In this document: in pieces, positions 24,101 to 35,881 of the stretch
How the letters are laid out: every line of letters begins with the position of its first letter
Position numbering within the stretch: position 1 is the stretch's first letter
Origin: Nymphaea colorata
Lineage: Eukaryota; Streptophyta; Magnoliopsida; Nymphaeales; Nymphaeaceae
Direction: 5' to 3'
Assembly (NCBI RefSeq): GCF_008831285.2
Contig: NC_045141.1
Location: 1,798,001-1,862,000, forward strand
Length of the DNA stretch: 64,000 bases
Translations under genes and position numbers: made by a program
The notes under the pieces: generated by a model
Told to the model about the DNA's origin: nothing
The model's database searches: none
Seen by the model: the letters and a program-made list of their open reading frames with translations, nothing else

Positions 24101-27100
24101 AGATGCAAAAGAACAAACAGCTGAAAGGAGGATGTAATTCCTAAATGTATGCTTCAACATCCAGGAATTGAACAATATCATACCTCCCACCAATCTTAGT
24201 AGGGCCCATTCTGGCTAATGCACGTTCTACTTCTTCGCTGACCTGTTCACCATTCAAAAGGGGAAAAAAAAGACAGTCATAATATGAATATATCATCTTT
24301 TGTCACTTAATAAAAGTTTTCTTTTTCTTCTGCAACACAAAATAAATGAAAAAGTAACAAGACAATTTGTAATGAATAAATTGCATCAAGAAAGAACTGA
24401 GTTACAGTTCTGATCAAGAAAGAATAACATATACAATGCTCCTTAGAGAACTTCACAGTCAATCAATCTACTCTATAGAAAGTTCCAGTTAATGAGAGAA
24501 AAAATTTTATGATATGGTGTATCCAACTAATGAATTCATCTTTCATGAGCCACAAAGTGTTATCACAAGTTCACAAATATATCCAGATCCACCTCTATGA
24601 ACTGAAATCGGCTAACATCAAATAACTATTTGGAACTATTAAAGCCATTAAACCATCCACCACATTGATGAACAATCATTCTGGAGATGGTTAGACTCCT
24701 ATGGTTTAAAAATCAAATTCATCATAATTCATGTCCTACCAATTATTGTGAATTTGTGATCATGAGTGAAGGAGTATCCACTAGTTTCACCACATAACCC
24801 GAAAAAAAAGAGTTAACCATGAACTTGTTTCTGTAGATTGGCACTCCAGTTTACTTGATGGTCTTCCCTTATGGAGGAGAACTTGGTCACATGGTGAATG
24901 ACATCCTACCATTGATGTGTTTCTCATTTAATCTTCATACAGAAAACAGATTCTGTCCCAGTTGCAAGCAGCAGCTTTCTTTCCACTTCAAGAAAATAGC
25001 TAAGAGGTTGAGTTTGAGATCCTCTGTTTTTGAAATAGACAGCACCAAATGCAGGGTCTAGGGTTCTTGTTGTGGCTTCCGTTTCAGAGAACTTTGACCT
25101 CTATTTTTGCACCCAAGACCTCCAATTCACATGGAAGGCCAATCAAATTTGCAGATGTTATTTCGAATGAGTTAAAATGCTTCTCCCTCCAAACCTTCAA
25201 ATGCAACTCTAATCTCACTATCCCTATTTTAGATTTCACACGATATTAAAGAGAAAAGAAAACTTCCAAGTTCCATGCTTTCCTCCGATAATATATAGCT
25301 CAAGTTTACCGGAGGATAGGGAAGCAGGTTTCCCAGTAACCAGACTTTGGAAGTAGAAATTATGATACTTCCAAGGCATGATGAAAAGCATCATTTTGTA
25401 GGGGAAGCATGTCTCTCTCCTCAATTACTAATATAGGAGAAGCTGGTTTCAGTCTGACTTCCACCAGCTTGGGCCCCTTTGTAAGAAACTTGCTCACCAT
25501 GTGTTGGTGCAGGTCTTCATTTCTTTTCTTATCTTCCTTCTTTTTCCTCCTGTCCTTTTCAAATTTTCACTTTTATTCGCTTTCTAATTCACCTTCATTT
25601 ATTTTCCAACTCTTTCCACTTTGCTTCTTAATTTGTTTCTTACTGGTTTGTGGTTTGCCTTGAACTATTTGCTCACTTCCTGAGTGCCTACAAATGTCAA
25701 TGTGCTTTGCTTCTTGCTTTTTCTTCCACATAGCTTTTCATTTCCCAGTTCACAAAACTTACAAAATTGATTTAGCTAATCAAGCTCTAACATGACCTCC
25801 ATTGTTGTCTCATTCTGTTACCATAAGGTACAGGATTAAGCTGGAGGTGCATCAAAAATCAGATGATATAACTCCACTTGTAGATCAATGGGTTCTTCTT
25901 TACTAGCCAAGGAAATTATCATTGACCCACTGACCTATATAATTTCTCAGACATTCTCTAGAGACACGAGGACACCCAAAAACACACACACACACACACA
26001 CACACACTCAAATGATCATACTCCCCCACTTGAAAGACCAACTTCTACTCTTAGCAGTTAAAAGAAATTGAGGTGCCCACCTAGGTGCTAGATGGTAGCC
26101 TAGACAACTAGGCTGAGGCCTGTAGGGCCGTAGGCTGTCCAAAAAAAAAAGAATATTTGTTTGTAAAGTTTTAAGTATAAATATTTATTCTTTTGTCACT
26201 TTTTTTTCTGCGTTCATCTGGATTTACGAAGGATAGGGAAGCATTTTACATCTTTTTACTTTTTCCCCTTTTCTTTTTTCCCAAATAGAACCACTAAGGC
26301 TTCACCTGAGCATGGCACGGGTCCCGTAAGCTTTTTTTCTGGAGTCTATTGAGTGGGCCTACCAAACACTCAGCTATGTATGTAACACTTCTCCTTACCC
26401 ACAAGTGGGCACCAGTCACCCACAAACATAGACAGACAGGTTCATAAGATGCAGGAACAAAAAGTGGCGAATTTAACAGCCAAAATCTAGCCAAACCACC
26501 ATATACAAAATAAAATGAGAACCATTAGTCTGTTAAAGGCAACCAGTGCTGCTAAGTAACAGAGGTTTATTTTAGGTCCGCATGATGCATTTTCTTCCTT
26601 TGCAACTTGTACTTAATGTAGAGTGAAGTACTTGGAGATTTAACTTACAACTCGACGGAGAATAGGCTCCAGCGATGAGCAGAGCTTCTGCAAACTGTCC
26701 ACCTTGAGAGCTTCCACTATCACACTGCCAAGAATAGTTTAAGATCAAGAAGACTGATAGAGAACCAATCATCTTACTGAAGATATAAAACTGACCAACA
26801 ATCAGTCATGAGTCATGACCGGATTAAGATAAACCACTATTAAATGCTCAGCTACTCAAAAATTAAAGTTTCCTTTGAAGTCCAGACAACAATCCAAACA
26901 CAAAATTGCTACCAAAAGCATACAATTTCCAAGTCTCAAGCAGGATGTTAATAAGAAAGAAAGTGGCACACATTTGTTACATAAGCAGAAAATATAAAGT
27001 AGAGACTGCAGAAGTAGCAGAGGCAACTGAGAAAAGCAACACAAAGTGTCTGAAGAAGGACATCAGATAAGGGTAATGCTGAATATCTTGAAAACCAGGG

Positions 27101-30100
27101 TTACAAAAAAAAAATACTGCAACTTGCAGTAAAAATTCCGAAAATTAACACCATATTTGAAGATAAAAAGCTGATAAAAGATTCTTAAAATTTTTCAGCA
27201 AAAAAAAGAAGTCAAGAAAAAGAATCATACTTGGCAAAAATTACCATTACTATAAAGAAAATTCAGAATATCAAACAATAAAACAACAATCAACTATTGA
27301 AGGCTTGAAGCACATTAAACACCCAATATACAAGATAATAAGCTATTTAACAGTATTTCTGTCTAAGTACCCAATATAATGAGCATGAAACAAGACAATG
27401 TATCAAATTTATTAAACAAAATAATTACACAAAAGGAAGCTGTGCAATTGCACAGAAAACTTTACTTGAACTTTATTGGTCTGTGGTTCTAGCTTAGGTT
27501 CCATTGCCCTCCCAGGCCATTGGATGCTGTTTAATTCAAATGTCTCAAAAGACAAAGGAAGAAAAAAGAAATTCAACCTCAATACAAAATCTTTCACTAG
27601 AATGAAAACCACAAAAAACTCCAAATTTCACATTCTACAGAACTTTTTATGACAACACATATGCTCTCAAATGCTCAAGGTTGTTCCTAGTGGCGTGGTC
27701 ACAAAATAACCTTTGGAGCATAATGGGTCTGACCAACAGTAACTGTCCCTCCTCAAGATCTGCAATCTCAAGGATCCAAGTTGTCAAAATCAGAAGTCGC
27801 ACAGATCAATCAGGTTCCCAAGAGGGTCTTTCATGTCTTATTCCAGGAAGAACAGTAATAGGAACTTCCTGTTCTGTTCCCAGGTGCAACTGTTTGTCTA
27901 AGAATAGATGGAATTCTGTCCTTTGTTTGTTTGGTAGCTGCATAACATGGGTATGTGGCAATGGCTGGCATATTCATGTTGATATGGCAACTTTTAGACA
28001 TTCATATGCCAAGACCATCTGGGTACCTTTTAAATTTTAATATTAATTTAATGGGATTATATATGTGAACCATTGAACGCATAAACTTTGTTATTTGACA
28101 CATTAGTATGAATTTATGAATTGTTTTGCTTCAGTTTCTTGGTACACACAGGGCTGTATATACATACACATGTTGCACCCACATTTTTTAACACTGTTGT
28201 GTTTGAACCCATATTTGATACCTGCACATACACGCCTTAGTTTTGCAGAAAAGGGGACTCCTGTCTGTCTATTTGATTCACTAAGTAGGAACAGTGTACT
28301 CAATATCAGTTGCAACTTGGATAACATTTCCACCAAATGCTTGTCAAAATCAAATTTAACGAGTACTAAATGTGTACAAAGTTAATTGCTAAAGCATTTA
28401 AGTAGTGATAGACTGAAAACAACAATAGTTGCAAAGCAGAAAGATAAGTGAGATGGCTAAACTAACTGTGGAAAGTTTTAGTGCTGGATCAGCACCTAAA
28501 AAAGTATACTTGATGTGAAATGTCTCAATGAAGTAGGATCTTAAAACAGTTACAAGATCAAATAAATCAACTGTAAGATATGACGCATCTTGATCTGACA
28601 TCAAAAAGTTTTAGTGCTGGGGTCAACAACTGCAATAGTACACTTGGTGCAATACTGATAAATGCCACAGCTTCACCCAAAATGCAAACACAACATTAAA
28701 CTTCCCAAGGATCAGGTGAATTACACTTTCTTGGAACGCTTTAGCTGTAAAGACATCTCACATTATCAAAATAAAGCATGATCAACACATCAGCTCCTTC
28801 AATGTGCATTAACAAGAATCACAACTGCTATCTCACTTTAGTTGATCCCATTAAAAGGTAAAATGAGGAAACCATACTGTTAAAGTGGTTCACATTTATA
28901 GACATGATTGCCTAGCAACTAAAAGTTAATTCATATATGCAGACAACTTACCATGTTAATGATATTCCACAGTCTTGCCATTTTCATTGAAAAGTCATAA
29001 GAAGATGAAAAGAATCAAGTAAGTACCACAAAAATGTAACTATACTATATTGATGTAGCTTCATTCAAATCAGTTGACATAGTTTTTCCATAATGGTTGG
29101 TAGTCCAACTGGGTTGACATTTGACAATTATCCTTACCAAAACAAAAGCACGGTTGTCCAGGTCATCTCTATACCCATATATTTGGATCCATTTCTGCCT
29201 TGACATCTTGTGAATGAGAAAGGCTCATCATTTGTAACTGGAACATGCTAGTACTGGTTTGCCACGTTGCAGTCAGTGTATATGTCAATATTCATGGGTC
29301 AATAAACTTTTAGTTTGTCCATGCCTCCTCTTTTTGTTGCAAGCAGGTCATAAGGCTGGCTACTTAAAATTACATCTTTTCTCATCTGTCTCATAGATCC
29401 CTTCCCCTACATAAACTGCAATTCGGCAACTTTACCCAATCGAAGCCAAATGAAACATGAAAATAATGAAGATTCAAGATGAACCCATTCAGGGGCCGTG
29501 CGTCCTTAGTCACAATTGGTAAGACTGCCATTTTCAGTTACACGACTCAAGAGAACATTGACCAAGAATGGCAGGAGAATATGCAAACAAAAGGTAAAAG
29601 GGGCTACCAGACGGCTAATAGAATCAGTTCCCTTATCCCTTCTTACCCTGAGATAGCAGAGGTTTCCTTGCATCCCCAAACCACAAAATCTAATACCTTT
29701 CATCCACTAAGGCCCCACAAAAATACTCACCTGATGTGAGTTGCCCGTGCTATTGGAAGCCATGAACCAAGAGAAAAGGGCACTCGAAGCACGAAAGATT
29801 ATCCAGCAACTGCATAGCCTTCCATCTGACCTAACGAACGCCAAATAACACTGCAGTCACTTGACTACAGAACAGCTCCAACCAGAGATTCATCTGCAGT
29901 CCTCTCGACTGCATCTTTCAGGCTGAACCAAAAGGAAAAACTACAAAGACCAACTATTTGGTTTCTCAGAGTACGAACTATTGCTCTCGACTAATTTTCA
30001 TAGATTCTTTGCAAAAATATCCCTCTTACCAAACAATCTCCAACACCAGTACACAATAATTCCAAGCAGCGAACGAATATAGACAGATAAGAAGAAGAAA

Positions 30101-30362
30101 AAAAAACAAGAAAACTGATTACAGCAAGGGAAACCACAAAACAGAGCGAGAGAGGGAAACTTGAAGGAATGATAGGAAAATAAGAAGGATCCAAGGAAAC
30201 TAAAAAGCAGGAGGTGACGACAGACCTGGCGAGAGCGGGAACTTTGTGCCGCTTCTCCTCCGGCAGCCGTTCATCGGCATCGCCTCCGACTTCCAACCCT
30301 CTCTTCTCCCCCCTCCTCATGGAGGTTGAACGCTCAAGGAAACGAGTCGTCGGCCTCTGCAT
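18126..30362 (-). CDS. CBP60: calmodulin-binding protein 60 (CBP60) family, 8 exons, 652 aa
   Basis: Family role: plant nuclear transcription regulators that bind calmodulin and act in defence and development. Exons read right to left: 30226-30362, 26649-26724, 24184-24242, 22392-22885, 21520-21680, 21243-21446, 20223-20457 and 18126-18718. All introns are GT-AG, phases agree and the total is 1,959 nt. Residues 1-45 include [18 protein letters not shown] and basic nuclear-localisation-like clusters. Residues 46-90 hold [17 protein letters not shown] and [14 protein letters not shown]. The CBP60 DNA-binding region spans about 92-390, including [19 protein letters not shown] and [18 protein letters not shown]. 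The C-terminal calmodulin-binding helix (about 616-651) includes [17 protein letters not shown] and AQLVELED. That helix suggests the CBP60a-f type rather than SARD1. The start is the first ATG, matching the family N-terminus. Introns reach 3.5 kb and one holds a MITE. No truncation is seen, so probably functional. Confidence 0.95.
18991..19341. mobile_element. MITE-like inverted-repeat element in last CBP60 intron (~350 bp)
   Basis: The termini are TAAGTCACATGG at the left and its exact reverse complement at the right. Just inside are GGGTGCCGGTAAAGGTATG (left) and degenerate GGTACAGGTGCCATGCC (right), resembling the ends of the 13305-14104 element. It is non-coding. The target duplication is not clear. 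It lies in the intron between CBP60 exons 7 and 8, about 270 bp upstream of the exon 8 acceptor in transcript terms. Confidence 0.55.
19549..19660. repeat. GC-rich palindromic repeat fragment in CBP60 intron 7
   Basis: The words CTATGTCACACGGGTGCG and CGCACCCG match the end signature of the two inverted-repeat elements above. An 11-bp perfect stem, CGGGTGCGCCA (19575-19585) with TGGCGCACCCG (19593-19603), encloses a 7-base loop. Confidence 0.6.
19716..19732. repeat. poly(C) run of about 17
   Basis: An uninterrupted C tract inside CBP60 intron 7, so a G tract in the transcript. Confidence 0.9.
20199..20222 (-). repeat. (CT)n tract abutting CBP60 exon 7 5' splice site
   Basis: On the transcript strand the donor AGAG|GTCTCTTTC runs straight into a CT-repeat tract. 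Pyrimidine tracts just downstream of a weak donor can bind splicing regulators; a role here is inference. The donor is non-consensus at positions +3 to +6. Confidence 0.6.
21904..21946. repeat. (CT)n plus poly(C) compound microsatellite
   Basis: About ten CT units, then a short spacer and a C run, inside CBP60 intron 4. Confidence 0.9.
23320..23480. repeat. A-rich low-complexity tract in CBP60 intron 3
   Basis: Imperfect copies of AAAAATGTGAAAAA, AAAAACGTGAAAAA and AAAATGCAAAA. Non-coding. Confidence 0.7.
25982..26008. repeat. (AC)n microsatellite
   Basis: About 13 AC units inside CBP60 intron 2. Confidence 0.95.
26725..30225 (-). other. CBP60 intron 1 (3.5 kb)
   Basis: No exon-like conserved block or transposon end was found. 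The 119-codon open frame on the opposite strand at 27681-28040 has no recognised domain and no sign of a gene around it. Confidence 0.6.
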
Positions 30363-31100
30363 CTTCTCCTTCTACCCTCAGAACTAACGGAAGCACCCTA
30401 TCACCAACTTCTCGGCTCTCAATTCATTCCGATCTCCATGAATAAAAAGATCCCCAAAGACCAACCATAATCTCGATCGTACCAACTACAGTCCAATAAT
30501 GAAGAAGAAAAAGGAGAGATCCAAACTAGGAAGTTGCGGAGAAGGAAGAAAAGATAGAGAATGAAGAAAAAAAGAACTCGAATTTAGCAAAAAAGATCCG
30601 CAAATTGTGTTCCCTGTGAGCAGAGGAGCACTACAGAGAGAAAAGGTCCCGCTAGCTCATCCTCTTACTTTTCTAATGGCGGCTGACCGTTCCCTGGCTC
30701 CCTTCTCTTCCGTCAGATACACTCTCTCTCCGCCCAGGGCGATCTCGGCCGTTCATTGCGTGCGCAGTCGGGTTCGAACCTTGGGCGGTATTAAAGCGAC
30801 TCTGGAGTCAATTCGCGTTCACAATTCTACCCTTCATTTATTTCTACCCTCAGTTATTTTTGTATTCCCACCCTTCGCTCGTCAGCGGACCCTTTTAGGT
30901 GTAGGCGCCGAACGACCACCGCGCCTTGCGTCTCGAAATGGCGGGGGTGCCCTCACGGCATGGAGCTATAGACGACTTTTAGGCTAAGTTTGTCATCTCC
31001 TCCGTGTCCACGATTAGAGATTTTTAACGCTGCGCTGCTTGACACTGAAACCTGCTGCTGCTTAGAAAACTTTCTCAAAAAACTTTCATTTCTAGAATTT
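30363..31100 (-). promoter_or_regulatory. CBP60 5' UTR and promoter region
   Basis: This is the sequence immediately upstream of the CBP60 start codon, GC-richer than the surrounding DNA. It has CT/GA stretches near 30720 but no clear TATA box. TTGAC, the W-box core for WRKY factors, occurs at about 31041 but is too short to be decisive. The transcription start cannot be placed from sequence alone. The 126-codon frame at 30607-30987 on the plus strand has no recognised motif and is probably incidental. Confidence 0.45.
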
Positions 31101-31115
31101 TATATCTAAAGGGGC

Positions 31116-31138
31116 ATATATATATATATATATATATA
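31116..31138. repeat. (TA)n microsatellite
   Basis: About 11 TA units about 750 bp upstream of the CBP60 start codon. Confidence 0.92.
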
Positions 31139-31544
31139 CATAACAAATATTTGAAAACATTAACATAAAAATAAAGACACTTTCAAGGGCTGGTGTGGGC
31201 AACTGCCCATATGTAGCTCTGCCTCTATCTTTGACATGGACAGGGATCCAAATAAAAGCATGTGCTCGGAATTTAGGCTTGATAAAATATATGGATTTTT
31301 TATACAAAAAGATTATTTTACTCTTACAAGCCAAATTTCACGGTTTTGCACATAGTTTCTTCGTTGTAGCTCCAATTTCCATCAAATTCGAGTTGCGACT
31401 CCTTAAGCCTACACAAACACAAACATAGGGATTAAGCATTAAATAACATAAAAATTACATGAAAATAATATTAAAAAATAATGCATTTCATGCATTATCA
31501 AAGATAATATTAAAAATCAATGACCTTTTGGCTACTGCCTGTCA

Positions 31545-31566
31545 CCACAATGTCATCTACCTAGAT
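31545..31566 (-). pseudogene. copia RT catalytic block, Tyr replaced by stop
   Basis: On the minus strand the block reads stop-VDDIVVTGSS. The Tyr of YVDD is now TAG, and both catalytic aspartates remain. It is the last recognisable pol block before the truncation near 31500. Confidence 0.75.
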
Positions 31567-32699
31567 TAACACCACCATGATCTCTTTGTCTTCTCTTTTG
31601 ATCAAAAGAGTTATTAGGAAAGGCGCCTATTGTTTCCAAATTTTTTTGTAGCATTACTAAACTTTAAGTACCATGCTCTAGGCAATTGTTCTATCCCATA
31701 CAGTTCCTTACTGAATTTATAGATGATGTCGTGGATGAAGCTCCAAGTAGATTTCTTCCTCTAACTCTCCCTGTATTAAGGTGTTTTTCTACATCTACCT
31801 ATGGAGGTTCCACTTATAATTGCAAGCAATGGATAGCAGAATCCTCATGGTGATCACTTTGATTACAAGGCAAAGGTCTCCCCTTTGTTTGTGCAAATCC
31901 TCTTGTGACCAATTTTATTTTATTTCTCTCCAAGGTCCCATCGCCCTTGCTTTTTTCTTTATAGTGCCACTTATGTTGATGTCATTTCGAGTAGTAATGA
32001 TGGCCCAAGTCATATTTCTGGTCACCGCATCTAGTTCTTCATCCATTGCTCTCTTCTAGTTGTGAACTTTCACGGCTTTTTGATAGTTTTTAGTTTATGG
32101 ATCTTGTCAATCATCTTGATGAACATGTCATGTCTCTTAGAGAGCCTACATTAGACATATTTATTGATTGGATAGTGGTATTATAAGTTTCATACTTGGC
32201 CCAATGTCTTGGTGAATGTTTAATTCCTTTTGTACTTAGGAGAGGAAGATCAATGGTCTCCTCTTCTAATTTTGGTTGTTTGGTCTCAAGGGACATTCAT
32301 TTGTGCCAATTGCATGTTGATAAACAGTACTACAAATAAATAATCAAAATTATGTAGTTTTGTTGAAGTCGACTCCCCCTTATTTCTACTTGTGTCAAGT
32401 TTGACCAAGTAAGCTTGACTATCATTAAATTGAACGTCACGAGAGATAAAGCTTTTTAGTTGTTGGGGTAGCAAGCATAACCCTTGCTTCCTCCCTTGTG
32501 GCCAACAACGATACATTTGATAGATCAACTGATAATATGCCTCTTAGATTGATGTATCCAAACATATGTTGTCCTTTCAAAATGCAAAGGTGATCAAGCT
32601 TTGGTTGGGAACCTATGAGAATCTCAATAGGACTCTTAAACTTGAGACATTTTTTTACTAGGAGATATATTAATGACATAACAAACAAAATAACAAATT

Positions 32700-33090
32700 T
32701 CTAGTGTGCCATAGGGACATTCATTTCAACCAAAAAACTCCTAGCAATTTGGTCAAGTAGGTGACAATTTTTTCTCTTAGAAACCCCATTTTGCTGGGTA
32801 GTATCAATACAAGAGGTTTGATGCTCTATGTCATGCTCAATAAGAAAATTCTCAAAATTATGATTTTTATATTTCATTCCTTTATCAAACTAACACAGTT
32901 AGCTTTAAAATTATATTGTATTTCAATCATTTTATAAAACACCTGAAAATGAGAAAGAACCTCATTTTTGCTTTTCGTGAAATAGATCCATGTCACTTTA
33001 GAATAATCATCAATGAACATGAGATAATAAAAATATCCATCAATAGATTCAATTGAGGTTAAACCCTAGACATCAGTATGAATAATCTCA
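32700..33090 (-). pseudogene. decayed copia integrase
   Basis: Recognisable blocks are YLMFIDDYSKVTWIYF, the region before the second Asp, and QQNGVSKRKNCHL. In other copia elements the last block has Glu where this copy has Lys, so the catalytic Glu is lost. A frame break lies where the second catalytic Asp is expected. Confidence 0.8.
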
Positions 33091-33587
33091 AAAAGAGTCC
33101 TACTAAAACTGTCCAAGAGAGAAAAGCTAGGTCTAGTAATCTTAGCAAAATGACATATACCATAACTCAGAAGTATAAAGAAATTCTCAGGAAACAAGCA
33201 GGATACAATCCTAGATTAAGGATAGCCTAAGCACTTGTGCCACAAGTCACTATTATTGTTCTTGGTAGCCACCATAGCATGATTTTGTACGGTCACCCAA
33301 TCTAGTCCATTGATCAGCACACCCTTACTAATTGTCACATGAGTAATCAAATACTGTAAAATCACATTTGCTGGAGAAAACCCACACGATATGTAAGGCC
33401 TTTGGTAATCATGGCAATGGATAAAAAGTTAGATGTGAGCTTTGGCATAACCAGCACTTCACTTTCATGGCCTCTATTGGGAAAACAATATGGCCTTTTC
33501 CTTTCACCAACATGAGTGAACTATTTGCTACAACAACTAGGCCAAGTTTTTCATTGGTAAGCATACAACTTGAGTTGGGGGCCTTGC

Positions 33588-33612
33588 CATGTGATCTATA
33601 GCACCAGAGTTC
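33588..33612 (-). pseudogene. copia protease active-site remnant (D to N)
   Basis: The block reads NSGAIDHM, where DSGATDHM is usual. The catalytic Asp is replaced by Asn, so protease activity would be lost. Confidence 0.7.
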
Positions 33613-33881
33613 ATTTCATGTTTAAATCAATATAAGAAAGATAAGAAATACCTGGTTTTTCCCTGGAGTTGCCATGAGTGTTTATGGAGATACCAGCCGA
33701 TTTCGATGCCTACAATTCTTTAATCATTTCTGCAAGTTTTTCTAGTGCCATAGAAGCTTCTGAGGATGAGAGACTATTGGCTTGCACTATTTCTTTACCC
33801 TTTTATTTTTGTACAGGTTGATGTTAGAGTTCTTACACTGCTGGTTGATGACTATTTTTGGTCTTTTGATAAAAAAAAACA

Positions 33882-33923
33882 ACAGGTGTCCTTGTCGTGC
33901 CTGACATTTTTGCATTGAGAGCA
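33882..33923 (-). pseudogene. gag zinc knuckle
   Basis: The minus strand encodes CSQCKNVRHDKDTC, an intact C-x2-C-x4-H-x4-C motif, though the Gly usually preceding His is Arg. Confidence 0.8.
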
Positions 33924-34284
33924 TTTGTCTCTCCTGCTATCATCACATTTAGATCTAGGATATTTGTTGTTGCTTCCATAAGAAGCAAGTTGGAACTTGG
34001 TTCTGAACAAAAGCAGTTTTGTCTATGCTGCCCATCTCATGACCAGATTCATTAAGTGTTACGATAGCCTTGGATCTAGATTCCTCCTGCATAAGAAGAG
34101 AACAAGCAGCACTAAGAGAAACTAACTCAGATAACATCAATATTTGGCTATAGATCTGGTCATAGTCATTCCCTTATCCAAATGGAATTCAAATATTCAC
34201 TTTTTTCTATCAAATTTTTAACCTTAGTCAAGTGGATAGTCAATGAAGGATAAATATCCATTTCATCCCATATCTCGTTAAACG

Positions 34285-34640
34285 TCACAAGATATTCACT
34301 AATATGTAAGAATCATTTGTTGAGACTACCCTTTTTTTGAAATAGTTGGTACATAGGAGCAATGTTATATTGCTTTCTATACAAGATTTTGGTGGCTTGC
34401 CAAAATTCTTCAGCCATTTCAAGGAACATAAAATTAAAGCAATCATTGGTTCCATGGAGTTAATAAACCACAAAATAACAATGCCATTCATAGAATGCCA
34501 CTCGTTAAATTTTGAACCACTAGATGGCAGCTTTCGCTTGCTACCATAAATGTAGCTAAGCTCTGATTTTCCACTTAGGAATTGAGTGGCCACATTGGAC
34601 CAAGACAAGTAATTAAAACCATTGAGCAAGATTATGGTAA
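34285..34640 (-). pseudogene. copia gag N-terminal part
   Basis: The frame begins LNGFNYLSWSNVATQFLSGK, with a GSK-K-P motif and later WFINSMEP, all typical of UBN2-type copia gag. It ends after about 114 codons, and the rest of gag is frame-shifted. Confidence 0.8.
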
Positions 34641-35209
34641 TCTTTAGGTCAGAATTACCATACTCATGGACGATGATTTTATGTGTAGATCCATCACTGT
34701 CTTATATGATGGCCTGGTGCTCAATATGGCCCCCTTTTTTCAGTAGTGTACTCCATGATGTAATGCCAAAAGTCCATAAATTGAAGCCTCAGTGTGTAGT
34801 TTTGTAAAAGATAGAGAATCGTAAGTCATAAAGAATAATGGAGAACATGTTCACATTGCTCAGGTTAGCATGGCCTACTTCCATGGGTGGGAAGATGTTG
34901 TTTTCATTAAGCAAACCCTTATACATGAGGTGTTGTGTATACTGGGAATACATGATTTTTGTAATGGCAAAGCGACACCAACACAGAAAGACAATTATAA
35001 TGGCCAAAGGAACATTGACATCACAAATTTTTTACAACATAGAAGGAAGGAATTTGACATACTTGTAATCACCCCAAATTTTTTCAAAAAGAATGCCCTT
35101 TTTTATTAAAAACACAAAACCCAATTTTTGGATCTAAATTGGTCCAAAGTCAAAAATCAATTAGATAAAAAAACCTAAGTTCAAATCCAAATCAAGCATT
35201 TGAGACTCA

Positions 35210-35690
35210 TTTGCCCTTCCTTTTAACAAAAAGTCCTTTTTTTAGAGGGTGATTTTGGTATTTTTGGTAAACAAGATCTATTTGCCTCTCCTTTTTGACA
35301 AAGAACATCCTTTTAAAAGGCAATTTTGGTCTTTTTGGTAAACAAGACTCATTTGCCCCTCCTTTTTTACGAAGAACCTCCTTTTAGAAGACAATTTTGG
35401 TCATTTTGGTAAACAAGACCCATTTGCCCCTCCTTTTTTACGAATAACCTCCTTTTAAAGGGTAATTTTGTTTTTTTGGTAAACAAGAATCATTTACCTC
35501 TCCTTTTGACAAAAAAACCTCCTTTTAAAGGGCGATTTTGGTCTTTTTGGTAGACAAGACCTATTTGCCCCTCCTTTTGACAAAAAATCTCATTTTAGAG
35601 GGTGATTTTGGTCTTTTTGGTAGGCAAGTCCCATTTGCCCCTCCTTTTAACAAAAAACCTTCTTTTAGATGGTGATTTTAGTCTTTTTAA
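35210..35690 (+). repeat. ~62-bp tandem minisatellite in LTR1, about 8 copies
   Basis: The unit contains CATTTGCCCCTCCTTTT, a GACAAAGAACCTCC-like segment and GGCGATTTTGGTCTTTTTGG. It is upstream of the TATA-like element. The same array, with the same number of units by eye, occurs in LTR2. Confidence 0.9.
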
Positions 35691-35868
35691 GTGAAAAAAG
35701 CCACAACTCATTTTTTTTAAAAAAATATTTTTTATAAGCCTAATGGCCAATCATACCCATTTTCAAACCATTTCTTTTTCAAAATAATTCAAAATTATGT
35801 GAAATTCGGATGAAAATGGGGTGGAATTCAACAAAATTTAAATTTTGAGTTTTTGGCTCTAAAATCTC

Positions 35869-35881
35869 CATAAATACCCCC
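35869..35881 (+). promoter_or_regulatory. TATA-like promoter element of LTR1
   Basis: CATAAATACCCCC in LTR1 corresponds to CTATAAATACCCCC at 42128-42141 in LTR2, where the TATA match is better. It lies about 800 bp into the LTR, a plausible U3/R boundary. Confidence 0.5.

Larger units (their letters stand above)
31500..34640 (-). mobile_element. decayed Ty1/copia fragment upstream of CBP60
   Basis: Domains run right to left: gag (about 34640-34285), zinc knuckle (33882-33923), protease (about 33588-33612), integrase (about 33090-32700) and reverse transcriptase (about 32650-31545), ending just past the YVDD block. RNase H and the 3' LTR are absent, and no LTR was found on the right. Stops, frameshifts and substitutions at catalytic residues show it is older than the 7469-12435 copy. 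The right side is cut close to the LARD insertion at 35064. Confidence 0.88.

Noticed and set aside
27681..28040. 119-codon plus-strand frame inside CBP60 intron 1
   Set aside because: No domain, no promoter or splice context, and no coding character beyond length.
30771..30780. GGTTCGAACC, a tRNA B-box-like word upstream of CBP60
   Set aside because: No matching A box, acceptor stem or cloverleaf could be built; flanking stem pairing is mostly wobble.
30607..30987. 126-codon plus-strand frame in the CBP60 promoter
   Set aside because: GC-rich promoter sequence, no domain, and antisense to the probable 5' UTR.
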